From Desulfoprunum benzoelyticum (lineage in GTDB: Bacteria; Desulfobacterota; Desulfobulbia; Desulfobulbales; Desulfocapsaceae), in contig NZ_JACHEO010000006.1 of assembly GCF_014201505.1 (NCBI RefSeq), positions 94,659 to 158,658 of the forward strand: DNA of 64,000 bases, read 5' to 3'. This document shows, piece by piece, positions 27,356-36,024 of the stretch. How positions within the stretch are numbered: position 1 is the stretch's first letter; each line of letters opens with the position of its first letter. Both the position numbers and the translations under genes were made by a program. A model generated the notes under the pieces. The model ran no database searches, was not told where the DNA came from, and saw nothing but the letters and a program-made list of their open reading frames with translations.

Positions 27356-29812
27356 ATGACTGAAAAGACTCTCATCATCGCCGAAAAACCCAGCGTCGCA
27401 GCAGACATCGTCAAGGTGCTGCCCGGTAAGTTCACCAAGGCCAAGACCCATTACGAAGGGGAACGGCATATCGTGTCCTTCGCCATCGGCCACCTGGTTT
27501 CCATCCGCTACCCCGAGGAGATCGATCCCGCCTATCAAAAATGGGATATCGCCAAGCTCCCGATCCTGCCGGAAAAATTCCCCCTGAAGGAACTGCCCGA
27601 CACCAAGGGGCAGCTGCACGCCCTGCAGAAACTCATCCGCCGCAAGGATGTCGTCGAGATCATCAACGCCTGCGACGCCGGCCGCGAAGGGGAATTGATC
27701 TTCAAGTACATCATCCAGTATGTGTGGAACAGCTCCGTCGGCCACAAGACCTTCAAACGGTTATGGCTGCAATCGATGACCAGCGAGGCTATCAGGACCG
27801 GCCTCACCCGACTGCGATCCGACAAGGAGATGCTTCCCCTCGAGGACACCGCCCTCTGCCGCTCCGAATCAGACTGGTTGATCGGCATCAACGCCACCCG
27901 CGCCCTGACCGGCTACAACTCGAGGCGAGGCGGTTTCTTCCTGACACCGTGCGGTCGGGTGCAGACACCGACCCTGTCGCTGCTGGTCAAACGCGAGCGG
28001 GCCCGCCAGATTTTTGTGCCGCGGCCGTATTCGACCCTGCTCGCCACCTTTGCCTACGACCAGGATGCCTATCAGGGAAAATGGATCGATCCTCATTTCA
28101 TCCGGGAGGAAAATGACGGCTACGAGCGCGCCGACCGGATCTGGGAGAAAGAGAAGGCCGAGGCCATCGTCGCCGCCTGCACCGGCCAGCCGGCGGCAAT
28201 CGAGGAGACGAGCAAGAAGACCTCCCAGCGCTCCCCCCAGCTCTTCGACTTGACCTCGCTGCAACGCGAGGCCAATACCCGCTTCGGCATTTCGGCCCAG
28301 AAGACCCTGTCCATCGCCCAGTCCCTCTACGAACGCCACAAAGTCCTGACCTACCCGAGGACCGACAGCCGGCACCTGCCGGAAGATTACAACGACATTG
28401 TCACCAGGGTCTTCAAAGCCCAGACGGACTGGCAGTTTTCCCACTATGCGACGGAAGCGCTGAACAAAGGGTATATCCAGCCGGACAAGCGGATCTTCAA
28501 CAACAGCAAGGTCACGGATCACCACGCCATCATCCCCACCACTGCCCTTTCGGCCACCCTGTCGGAACCGGAAATGAAGATCTATCGGATGGTGGTGCAA
28601 CGGTTTCTCGCCGTCTTCTTCCCCCCGGCCGTTTACCTCAATGCCCGCCGGATATCGGTCGTCTCCGGCGAGACCTTCGTCACCGAGGGCAAAATCCTGC
28701 TCGAGGCCGGTTGGAAGGCGATCTACGGCAAATTCGAGGACGATGACACGGATACGGTGCTCAAACCGATTCCCGCCGGGGCCGCGGTGAGCTGCATCCA
28801 AATAAACCGGGATGAGCAGGAAACGACGCCGCCGCCACGTTTCAACGAGGCGACCCTGCTCTCGGCGATGGAGAATTCCGACAAACTGATCGACGACGAT
28901 GAACTGGCCGACGCGATGAAAGAGCGCGGTCTCGGCACCCCGGCCACCCGCGCCGCGATCATCGAAAAACTGATCAAGGAGAAATACGTCGTCCGCGAAG
29001 GCAAGGACCTCACTCCGACCGGCAAGGCCTTCGACCTGCTCGCCCTCCTCGAGGCAATGCAGATCGATGTCCTCGCTTCGCCGGAGATGACCGGTGAGTG
29101 GGAGCTGAAGTTGAACAAGATGCTCAAGGGTGAATTTTCGCGGCACAAATTCATGGAGGAAATTCGAAACCTGACCCGTCACATCATCTCCCAGGTCAAG
29201 AATTTCGAGACCGATGCCACTGAACCGGAGGCCCCGTTCAGTCCTGTGGCCGGAAAACGTTTTTTTTCCTCCCCGACCGCCTATATCTCCGAAGACCGCA
29301 AGATCAGGCTGCGTAAGATCCTCGGTGGCCGGGTCATGGCCGAAAACGAGATCGTCGCCCTGATCGAAGGCAAGACCCTCGGCCCTTTCAGCGACTTCCG
29401 GTCAAAAAAGGGCAAACCGTTCACCGCCTCCATCCACCTGGTGAACGACAAGGTCGAATTTCTCTTTGCCGAATCGACGAGCAATCTCGACCTGGAGGCC
29501 ATCCGCCAGGGAGAGCCCCTCGGCCGGTCGCCGATCGACGGCACACCGGTATACGAGACCCCGACCGCCTATATGTCCGAATCGGCCCTGACCGGCGACG
29601 ACAAAAACGGTCTGAGAATCAGCCGCATCATTCTCGAGAAGCCGATCACCGCCCAACATATCCGGCAGATGCTGGAGGAGGGAAAGACCGAACTGATCCC
29701 GGGCTTCATTTCCAAGAAGAAACGGCCGTTCGACGCCTATCTGCTGCTCTCGAAAAGCGGCAAGGTCACCTTCGAGTTCCCGCCGCGAACGCCGAAAAAA
29801 CAACAAAAATAA
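27356..29812 (+). CDS. topB: DNA topoisomerase III (type IA)
   Basis: 818 residues. Type IA topoisomerases pass single strands through a transient 5'-phosphotyrosine break and resolve recombination or replication intermediates. The TOPRIM domain has the Glu in IIAEKPSVA and the DxDxE-type NACDAGREGELIF; the active-site Tyr is in LTYPRTDSRHLP. Instead of zinc fingers, the C-terminus holds two or three small repeats (around GKTLGPFSDFRSKKGKPF and GKTELIPGFISKKKRPF) typical of the topoisomerase C-terminal repeat family. No good ribosome binding site is visible before the ATG. rsfS follows 36 bp later. Confidence 0.93.
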   Translation: MTEKTLIIAEKPSVAADIVKVLPGKFTKAKTHYEGERHIVSFAIGHLVSIRYPEEIDPAYQKWDIAKLPILPEKFPLKELPDTKGQLHALQKLIRRKDVVEIINACDAGREGELIFKYIIQYVWNSSVGHKTFKRLWLQSMTSEAIRTGLTRLRSDKEMLPLEDTALCRSESDWLIGINATRALTGYNSRRGGFFLTPCGRVQTPTLSLLVKRERARQIFVPRPYSTLLATFAYDQDAYQGKWIDPHFIREENDGYERADRIWEKEKAEAIVAACTGQPAAIEETSKKTSQRSPQLFDLTSLQREANTRFGISAQKTLSIAQSLYERHKVLTYPRTDSRHLPEDYNDIVTRVFKAQTDWQFSHYATEALNKGYIQPDKRIFNNSKVTDHHAIIPTTALSATLSEPEMKIYRMVVQRFLAVFFPPAVYLNARRISVVSGETFVTEGKILLEAGWKAIYGKFEDDDTDTVLKPIPAGAAVSCIQINRDEQETTPPPRFNEATLLSAMENSDKLIDDDELADAMKERGLGTPATRAAIIEKLIKEKYVVREGKDLTPTGKAFDLLALLEAMQIDVLASPEMTGEWELKLNKMLKGEFSRHKFMEEIRNLTRHIISQVKNFETDATEPEAPFSPVAGKRFFSSPTAYISEDRKIRLRKILGGRVMAENEIVALIEGKTLGPFSDFRSKKGKPFTASIHLVNDKVEFLFAESTSNLDLEAIRQGEPLGRSPIDGTPVYETPTAYMSESALTGDDKNGLRISRIILEKPITAQHIRQMLEEGKTELIPGFISKKKRPFDAYLLLSKSGKVTFEFPPRTPKKQQK

Positions 29813-29848
29813 ATTGACAGCCCCGGGAGAAAAGGGCACAAGAGAATC

Positions 29849-30247
29849 ATGAAACAACTCAAGATAGAACACCGCGACAAGAGCGGGCTGGAAATCGCCA
29901 GGCTCTGCGCCGCCATCGCCCTCGACACCAAGGCCGAGGATGTGGTGGTCCTCGATGTCCGGGGAATTGCATCATTCACCGATTACTTCGTCATCATGAC
30001 GGGCCGATCGACCCGCCATGTCCAGGGCCTCGCCGAGGCCATCGAGGGAGAACTGAGCAACAAACGGGTGAAGGCCGCCCATGCCGAAGGGCTGCAGGAA
30101 GGGTTGTGGGTCCTCCTCGATCTCGACGATGTCATTGTCCATATCTTCTACCACGAACAGAGAAAATTCTACGATCTGGACGGGCTCTGGCATGACGCCA
30201 GGCGTGTCGATATCTCTGCCGGCGAACAGGACACTCCGCTTTCCTGA
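29849..30247 (+). CDS. rsfS: Ribosomal silencing factor RsfS
   Basis: 132 residues. RsfS binds ribosomal protein uL14 and blocks subunit joining under slow growth. It matches the family in EDVVVLDVRGIASFTDYFVIMTG, the STRHVQGLAEAIE helix and the VLLDLDDVIVHIFYHEQRKFYDLD end. It lies between topB and thrC on the same strand; usual neighbours such as nadD or rlmH are absent here. Confidence 0.95.
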   Translation: MKQLKIEHRDKSGLEIARLCAAIALDTKAEDVVVLDVRGIASFTDYFVIMTGRSTRHVQGLAEAIEGELSNKRVKAAHAEGLQEGLWVLLDLDDVIVHIFYHEQRKFYDLDGLWHDARRVDISAGEQDTPLS

Positions 30248-30308
30248 TCGCGCCTTTTCGGGATATCTCCCGTCCCAGGAATTTTACCGGTTTCACGACA
30301 TCAACGAT

Positions 30309-31706
30309 ATGCAATACTTGAGCACTCGGGGAGGGATTCAGCCCGTCCCCTTCACCAAAGCCGTGATGATGGGCCTCGCCGAAGACGGCGGGCTCCTGCT
30401 GCCCCGAACGATTCCCCGCATCGACAGCCAGACCCTGTCCTCCTGGAAAGGGCTCGGCTACGCGGACCTGGCCTTCGAGGTCATGTCGAGGTTCATCGAC
30501 GATATCCCGGTCAGCGACCTGAAGAATCTGATCAACCGGTCGTACGCCACCTTTGACGCCGCGGATGTCGTCCCCCTCGTCCATTGCGGCAACCTCCACA
30601 TCCTCGAGCTTTTCCATGGCCCGACCCTGGCCTTCAAGGACATCGCCCTGCAGTTTCTCGGCAACCTGTTCGAATACCTCCTCGCCAAAAGCGGCGAGGT
30701 CCTCAACATCCTCGGCGCCACGTCGGGGGACACCGGCAGCGCCGCCATCTACGGCGTCCGCGGCAAGGACCGGATCCGGATATTCATCCTCCACCCCCAT
30801 AAGCGGGTCAGTCCGGTGCAGGAAAAGCAGATGACCTCGATCATGGACGACAATGTCTTCAACATCGCCATCCATGGCTCCTTCGACGACGGCCAGGCCA
30901 TCGTCAAACAGATCTTCAGCGACATCGAATTCAAGACGGCGCTCAGCCTCGGGGCGATCAATTCGATCAACTGGGCCAGGGTCCTGGCCCAGGTCGTCTA
31001 CTACGTCCACAGCGCCCTCCACGTCAGCCGTCACGAAAACGACGGATCGCTGGCCTTTTCGGTGCCGACCGGTAACTTCGGTGATATCTTCGCCGGCTAC
31101 ATCGCCAAACGGATGCTTCCGGAAGGCTGCATCCGCCAGCTCGTCCTTGCCACCAACGCCAACGACATCCTTTCCCGCTTCGTCAACAAGGGTGACTACT
31201 CGCTCGGCCAGGTGGTCCAGACCTCAAGCCCGTCGATGGATATCCAGGCGGCCTCCAATTTCGAGCGCTACCTCTACTACCTTCTCGACAAGGAACCGCA
31301 ACAGGTCGCAAAGCTGATGGCGGAGTTCGCCGCCACCGGCAGGATCGATCTCTCGTCACATCTCGACCAGATCCGCCGCGATTTTGCCGCCACCGCCGTT
31401 TCCGAAGACGAGGTTCTGGCCACCATCGCTGAAATCTATAATGAATACGACTACATCCTTGACCCCCACACCGCCGTCGGGGTCAAGGCCGGCCAGGATC
31501 ACCAGAAACCCGGGATCCCGATGGTCTGCCTCGCTACCGCCCATCCGGCCAAGTTCGGCGATGCCGTCGAGAAGGCGATCGGTCGACCGCCGACCTACCC
31601 GGAATCGCTGACCGGCATCCTCGAGCGGGAAAGCCGCTGCGAGATCATGGACGCCGATGTCGACCAGATCCGGGATTATCTCAGGAAAAACGCCCTCTAC
31701 CGCTGA
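30309..31706 (+). CDS. thrC: Threonine synthase
   Basis: 465 residues from the ATG at 30309; the frame is open upstream but that part overlaps rsfS and is not related to the family, whose N-terminus is YLSTRGG.QPVPF. The enzyme converts O-phosphohomoserine to threonine with PLP; the Schiff-base Lys lies in GPTLAFKDIALQFLGN, and the phosphate loop is GATSGDTGSAAI. The length and the FVNKGDYSLG and TSSPSMDIQAASNFER segments fit the longer, E. coli/yeast-type ThrC. The ribosome binding site is weak. The next gene starts 2 bp after its stop. Confidence 0.95.
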   Translation: MQYLSTRGGIQPVPFTKAVMMGLAEDGGLLLPRTIPRIDSQTLSSWKGLGYADLAFEVMSRFIDDIPVSDLKNLINRSYATFDAADVVPLVHCGNLHILELFHGPTLAFKDIALQFLGNLFEYLLAKSGEVLNILGATSGDTGSAAIYGVRGKDRIRIFILHPHKRVSPVQEKQMTSIMDDNVFNIAIHGSFDDGQAIVKQIFSDIEFKTALSLGAINSINWARVLAQVVYYVHSALHVSRHENDGSLAFSVPTGNFGDIFAGYIAKRMLPEGCIRQLVLATNANDILSRFVNKGDYSLGQVVQTSSPSMDIQAASNFERYLYYLLDKEPQQVAKLMAEFAATGRIDLSSHLDQIRRDFAATAVSEDEVLATIAEIYNEYDYILDPHTAVGVKAGQDHQKPGIPMVCLATAHPAKFGDAVEKAIGRPPTYPESLTGILERESRCEIMDADVDQIRDYLRKNALYR

Positions 31707-31708
31707 TC

Positions 31709-32551
31709 ATGGACCATGGGCGATACGTTGAGGCCGTGCTGGAATGTGCGGCCTTCTGCCGGGCCAGGCTGCCGTTCCTGCCGGAAACGGTCGTTCAGCT
31801 GGGAACCGGTCTCGGCGGCTTTGCCGACCGGATCCAGGCGGAGCTGATCATCCCCTACACGGACCTCCCCCATTTTCCCCGGGCCACCGTCGCCAGCCAC
31901 TCCGGCAACCTGATCATCGGCCGGCTGGGCGGCCGGCCAGTCGCCGTCCTTCAGGGGCGGTTCCATTACTACGAAGGGTATTCCACCCGCGAAGTGGCCT
32001 TCCCGATCAGGGTGCTGTCCCTGCTCGGGGCCAGGACCCTGATCCTGACCAACGCCGCCGGCGGCCTGAACCCGCTGTTCAAGGCCGGATCGATCATGGT
32101 CATCCGCGACCATCTCAATTTCCTGGGCGAAAACCCGTTGCGCGGCCCCAACGTCGATGCCTGGGGACCACGGTTCCCCGACCTGTCGCAACCGTACGAT
32201 CTCGGCCTCATCAAGGCCGCCCTGGACTGCGCCGTTGCCTGCGGCCTGAACAACGTCATCACCGGCATCTACGCCTGCATCCCCGGCCCCAGCCTCGAGA
32301 CCCCGGCCGAGACGAGGTGGCTTCGGGACTGCGGCGCCGACGCCGTCGGCATGTCGTCCGTTCCCGAAGTCATCGTCGCCCGCCATGCCGGGATGGCCGT
32401 GCTCGGGCTGTCGGCGGTATCCAATATCAACGATCCCGACAACTTCCAACCGATCCTGCTCGACGATATCATAAACTGCGCCGGCCGGATCGGCCCCCAG
32501 ATCACCACCCTGATCGCGGCTGTGCTGGCACGGGATACTTCAGCGTACTGA
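31709..32551 (+). CDS. Purine nucleoside phosphorylase (trimeric, PNP type)
   Basis: 280 residues. It phosphorolyses purine nucleosides to base and ribose-1-phosphate. Family motifs: LGTGLGGF phosphate site, GRFHYYEGY, TNAAGGLNP, the purine-binding Glu in IPGPSLETPAE, VGMSSVPE and the SNINDP segment with the Asn that distinguishes 6-oxopurine (inosine/guanosine) enzymes from MTA phosphorylases. It begins 2 bp after thrC and precedes the deaminase gene by 19 bp, so deaminated nucleosides from that enzyme could be its substrate. Confidence 0.92.
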   Translation: MDHGRYVEAVLECAAFCRARLPFLPETVVQLGTGLGGFADRIQAELIIPYTDLPHFPRATVASHSGNLIIGRLGGRPVAVLQGRFHYYEGYSTREVAFPIRVLSLLGARTLILTNAAGGLNPLFKAGSIMVIRDHLNFLGENPLRGPNVDAWGPRFPDLSQPYDLGLIKAALDCAVACGLNNVITGIYACIPGPSLETPAETRWLRDCGADAVGMSSVPEVIVARHAGMAVLGLSAVSNINDPDNFQPILLDDIINCAGRIGPQITTLIAAVLARDTSAY

Positions 32552-32570
32552 GCCTTTCCTCCTTTCCATT

Positions 32571-33899
32571 ATGACACCCCAGGCCGACCTCCTCATCACC
32601 GGATCGCACCTCCTGCCCGGCGCCCGCCAGTCGGAGCTGCGCGAAGACCACGGCATCGCCGTTGCCGGCGACACCATCATCGCCATCGGCCCCACGGCCG
32701 ACCTGGTGGCGGCCCATCCCCGGGCCCAGCGGCTGCATACCGCCCATGGTCTGATCATGCCCGGCCTGATCAACACCCACACCCATGCGGCGATGAGCTG
32801 TTTCCGCGGCATCGCCGACGACCTGCCGTTGATGACCTGGCTGCAGGAATATATTTTTCCCCTCGAACGGCGCCTGACCCCGGAAATCGTCTACCACTCG
32901 ACCCTGCTGTCGCTGGCCGAGATGATCAAGTCCGGGACCACCAGCTTCTGCGACATGTACCTGTTCGCCAAGGACGTCGCCCGGGCGGCCGAGCAGTCCG
33001 GCCTGCGGGCATGGATCGGCGAAGTCCTCTACGATTTCCCTTCCCCGTCCTACGGCCCGGTGGAGGCCGGCCACAGCTATGTCGAGGAGATGTTCCGCCA
33101 CTATCGCCATCATCCGCTGGTGAGCGTGGCGGTGATGCCGCACAGCGTCTACACCTGTTCGCCGGATCTGCTCCGCCGCCTGGCCGAAACCGCCCGCCGG
33201 GAAAACGCCATCCTCCATATCCACCTGTCGGAGAATGCCGCCGAAGTGGCAACCTGCCGGGAGCGCTACGGCGCCACTCCGACACGGCACCTCGACGAGC
33301 TCGGGGTCCTCGGCGACAACACCCTCGCCGCCCACTGCGTGGTCCTCGACGAAGACGATATCAATCTGCTCGCCGCACGGAGAGTCAAGGTCTGCCACTG
33401 CGTCGAATCCAACCTGAAGCTGGCCTCGGGCATCGCTCCCGTCGTCCGGATGATCGAACGGGGCGTCACCGTGTCGCTCGGGACCGACGGCAGTGCCAGC
33501 AACAACAATGTCGATATGTTCGGCGAGATGAACTGCGTCGCCAAGGTCCACAAGGTCGAGCGGATGGACCCGACGGCGATGAACGCCGAATCCACCCTCG
33601 AGGCGGCGACCGCAGGCGGCGCCAAGGCCCTCGGGATGGAAGAGCGGATCGGTTCGCTCGCGGTCGGCAGGAAGGCCGACGTCATCGTCATCGACCTCGA
33701 CCAACCGCATCTCATCCCGCTCTATAACGTGCCGTCGCACCTGGTATATGCCGCAAGAGGCGGCGATGTCGTCCATTCGGTCATCAACGGACGGATCGTC
33801 ATGCGGGACCGCCGGTTGCTGACGATCGACGAACACGAAGTCATGGCGGCGATGCGGACCATCTCGGCCGGTTTCCGCCCGCTGCCGGGCCGGCGATGA
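32571..33899 (+). CDS. mtaD: 5-methylthioadenosine/S-adenosylhomocysteine deaminase-like amidohydrolase
   Basis: 442 residues of the amidohydrolase superfamily. Metal ligands and catalytic residues are visible: HTHTH-type motif here NTHTHAAMSCFRG, His in VMPHSVYTCS, HIHLSEN with the catalytic Glu, AAHCVVLD and the LGTDGSASNNN Asp. The ETxxE-like MFGEMN segment and the overall length fit the MtaD/SsnA-type deaminases acting on MTA, SAH or adenosine, giving the inosine forms. It follows the purine nucleoside phosphorylase gene, which suggests a deaminate-then-phosphorolyse salvage route for SAM by-products. The exact substrate cannot be read from sequence. Confidence 0.85.
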   Translation: MTPQADLLITGSHLLPGARQSELREDHGIAVAGDTIIAIGPTADLVAAHPRAQRLHTAHGLIMPGLINTHTHAAMSCFRGIADDLPLMTWLQEYIFPLERRLTPEIVYHSTLLSLAEMIKSGTTSFCDMYLFAKDVARAAEQSGLRAWIGEVLYDFPSPSYGPVEAGHSYVEEMFRHYRHHPLVSVAVMPHSVYTCSPDLLRRLAETARRENAILHIHLSENAAEVATCRERYGATPTRHLDELGVLGDNTLAAHCVVLDEDDINLLAARRVKVCHCVESNLKLASGIAPVVRMIERGVTVSLGTDGSASNNNVDMFGEMNCVAKVHKVERMDPTAMNAESTLEAATAGGAKALGMEERIGSLAVGRKADVIVIDLDQPHLIPLYNVPSHLVYAARGGDVVHSVINGRIVMRDRRLLTIDEHEVMAAMRTISAGFRPLPGRR

Positions 33900-33904
33900 C
33901 AACC

Positions 33905-33933
33905 TTGACTTTCTCCTCGGACTGCTCTACATT
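33905..33933 (+). promoter_or_regulatory. Candidate promoter of the tatA pair
   Basis: TTGACT (33905-33910) and TACATT (33928-33933) separated by exactly 17 bp, starting 5 bp after the stop of the deaminase gene and about 75 bp before the first tatA start. Confidence 0.65.
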
Positions 33934-34007
33934 CGTAACCTGCATGCTGCTGAAGCACGAGGTGTCGCAACCGGTGAGAATACAACCGCCCTGTCAAAGA
34001 GGTTTTT

Positions 34008-34199
34008 ATGTTTGGACTTGGAATGCCGGAACTGATTGTCATCCTGGTGATTGTCGTCATCATCTTCGGTGCCGGCAAACTCCCTGAAATTGGCTCGGGA
34101 ATCGGCAAAGGGATCAAAAACTTCAAAGATGCGACTAAAAAAGAAGAAGAGCCGAAAAAAATCGACGACGACAAGAATGACAGCTCGAAGGCTACCTGA
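34008..34199 (+). CDS. tatA: Sec-independent translocase protein TatA (copy 1)
   Basis: 63 residues. TatA oligomers form the pore of the twin-arginine translocon for folded proteins. One N-terminal transmembrane helix ([23 protein letters not shown]) is followed by the amphipathic helix [12 protein letters not shown] and a short charged tail. The FGLG start and [10 protein letters not shown] hinge are canonical. AAAGAGG precedes the ATG. No tatC is visible in the window. A second, similar gene follows 26 bp later. Confidence 0.93.
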   Translation: MFGLGMPELIVILVIVVIIFGAGKLPEIGSGIGKGIKNFKDATKKEEEPKKIDDDKNDSSKAT

Positions 34200-34225
34200 C
34201 ATCCACCTATCTACGGAGTAACACC

Positions 34226-34471
34226 ATGTTCGGACTTGGCACCCCAGAATTGATCGTCATTCTCGTCATTGCCTTCCTGATCTTCGGCGGCAAGAAACTG
34301 CCCGAGATCGGCGCCGGTCTCGGCAAGGCGATAACCTCTTTCAAAAAGGGTATTCGCGATGTCGAAGACGAGGGCAAGGAACTGATGAACGGCATCCCCG
34401 GCGTCAAAGAGGCGGCCGAGGTCAAACAGACCATCGATCAGGTCAAAAATATCGGCAAGGTCATCAAGTAA
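34226..34471 (+). CDS. tatA: TatA/TatE-family protein (copy 2)
   Basis: 81 residues, a paralogue of the preceding gene: almost identical N-terminus ([15 protein letters not shown]), [17 protein letters not shown] hinge and amphipathic helix, but a longer acidic/helical tail. It could be a functional TatA, a TatE-like accessory, or serve as TatB, although the Glu-Pro hinge and length fit TatA better than TatB. Same operon as copy 1. Confidence 0.88.
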   Translation: MFGLGTPELIVILVIAFLIFGGKKLPEIGAGLGKAITSFKKGIRDVEDEGKELMNGIPGVKEAAEVKQTIDQVKNIGKVIK

Positions 34472-34482
34472 GCCCCATCGAC

Positions 34483-34516
34483 CGCAGGACCGCGGCTGAT
34501 CACCGCTGCAGTCCTG
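34483..34516 (+). terminator. Hairpin after the tatA pair
   Basis: Inverted repeat GCAGGAC / GTCCTGC extended inward by CGCGG-like pairing, 11 bp after the second tatA stop. No T-run follows, so Rho-independent activity is uncertain. Confidence 0.4.
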
Positions 34517-34695
34517 CAACGATGGCCTGTCCAAACCGGCCTCTCCGTCATCCCCCTCACCGGCCATCCTTTCCGCGGTTGCCCTGCTCGCATCTCCCTG
34601 CCTTTTTCTCTTTTCTACCTTGCACTATTGCTGAAGAAACTGGTGTTTCAGTATTCCGGTGGCATGATTTTCCCCACTCAACGATAGTTAATACG

Positions 34696-34800
34696 TTGAT
34701 AAAATAACGTTTATCAATAAACGACAATCTTCTTGACAACCACATAACTCTGCTATAAATGTAAATTATTGACTTCAATATTTTACATTATTGTCCAATA
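34696..34800 (+). promoter_or_regulatory. Promoter and inverted repeats upstream of glutamate synthase operon
   Basis: An AT-rich block in an otherwise GC-rich region. It holds a perfect inverted repeat TTGATAAA-6-TTTATCAA (34696-34717), a -35 TTGACA (34733-34738), a -10 TATAAA (34754-34759, spacer 15 bp), and two related small palindromes downstream of the -10, TATTGA-CT-TCAATA (34767-34780) and TATTG-TC-CAATA (34789-34800), starting 22 bp (two helical turns) apart. The layout suggests a regulated promoter with sites both upstream and overlapping the transcript start. The regulator is unknown. The rest of the 34472-34881 gap shows nothing else. Confidence 0.55.
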
Positions 34801-34881
34801 CAGTATTTTTCGGTGTCTACCCCGCTGCCATGCCGCCACCCGCCTTCGGGCGCTTTCACCTTCATCCATCAGGAGTAGGAC

Positions 34882-36024
34882 ATGTGTCGTTTAGCCCTGA
34901 AAACCGCTCTCGAACCGTTCTCCCCGTATACGGTTCTCACCGCCATGGAGGCCATGCAGGAAGGGTACGACGGTTCCGGCCTCGGCCTGCTGCTGCGGGG
35001 CATGGAGTTCGAGGACTTCCGCTACAACCACAAGTTCCCGATCCTCTCCGGGATCGCCCACAGCGTCGCCGCCTGGCGTCGCCTCGACGACTTCATGGAG
35101 GAACGCGGCTACGAACTGAAGTACGACCACAAGTTCCATATGCGCTGGGACCTGGTCGAGTCGAAGGACCGCTACCGCTATTTCGTCCGGGCCTACCGCA
35201 TGCCCGACAAGTTCACCGACCGGACACAGCAGGAAAAAGACGACGAGCTGATGCTGACCCGGCTGGCCCTGCGCAAGGACGGCGAACTGCATGGCGGTGA
35301 CCTGACCGTTTTCTCGTTCTGGCCGGACGTCACCATCATCAAGGAGGTCGGCTGGCCAATCAAGATCGGTGATTCCCTCTGTCTCCACGACGGTCAGATC
35401 AAGTCCAGGGTCTGTATGGCCCAGGGGCGTCAGAACACCAACTACGGCATCAACCTCTACGCCTGCCACCCCTTCTTTCTCCAGGGGATCTCGACGATGA
35501 CCAACGGCGAAAACACCGCCTTCGTGCCGATCAAGGACTGGCTGCTGGGCCGCCATTTTCCCGGATATCTCGGTTACCAGAGCGATTCCGAGGTCTTCAC
35601 CCACATCCTCCACTATACGCTGAAGCAGCTGAAGCTGCCGCTGCAGGCCTACAAGCACATCATCACCCCGCTCAGTTCGCAGGAACTGGCCGTCCATCCG
35701 CAGGGCGAATTCCTCGCCGGGCTCCGCAACGTCTGCCGGCGGCTGATCATCGACGGCCCGAATGCCGTTATCGGCACCCTGCCCGACGAGACCTGCCTGC
35801 TGGTCATGGACCAGAAGAAACTGCGTCCGGCGACCGTCGGCGGCCGTACGGGCGAGTGGGCCATCGCCAGCGAGATGTGCGGCGTCGACGCCATGATCCC
35901 GGATCGCGACCGCGCCCTTGACTTCCAGCCGATGCGCGAACATACCGTCATCATTCCACCCGATAGAAAGGAACTCACCATATGGTCTCAACACGATCCG
36001 TATCCGTTGCCCCAGGCAGCCTGA
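34882..36024 (+). CDS. Glutamate synthase, separate class II glutamine amidotransferase subunit
   Basis: 380 residues corresponding to the N-terminal domain of large glutamate synthases, here encoded alone. Cys2 after removal of Met is the N-terminal nucleophile that releases ammonia from glutamine (start MCRLALKTAL). Segments GYDGSGLGLLLRG and the later FSFWPDVTIIKEVGWP are typical of the GATase-type subunit of split, archaeal-type GltS. AGGAGTAGG precedes the start. It overlaps the next gene by 43 bp, which supports coupled translation of a multi-subunit enzyme. Confidence 0.88.
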   Translation: MCRLALKTALEPFSPYTVLTAMEAMQEGYDGSGLGLLLRGMEFEDFRYNHKFPILSGIAHSVAAWRRLDDFMEERGYELKYDHKFHMRWDLVESKDRYRYFVRAYRMPDKFTDRTQQEKDDELMLTRLALRKDGELHGGDLTVFSFWPDVTIIKEVGWPIKIGDSLCLHDGQIKSRVCMAQGRQNTNYGINLYACHPFFLQGISTMTNGENTAFVPIKDWLLGRHFPGYLGYQSDSEVFTHILHYTLKQLKLPLQAYKHIITPLSSQELAVHPQGEFLAGLRNVCRRLIIDGPNAVIGTLPDETCLLVMDQKKLRPATVGGRTGEWAIASEMCGVDAMIPDRDRALDFQPMREHTVIIPPDRKELTIWSQHDPYPLPQAA

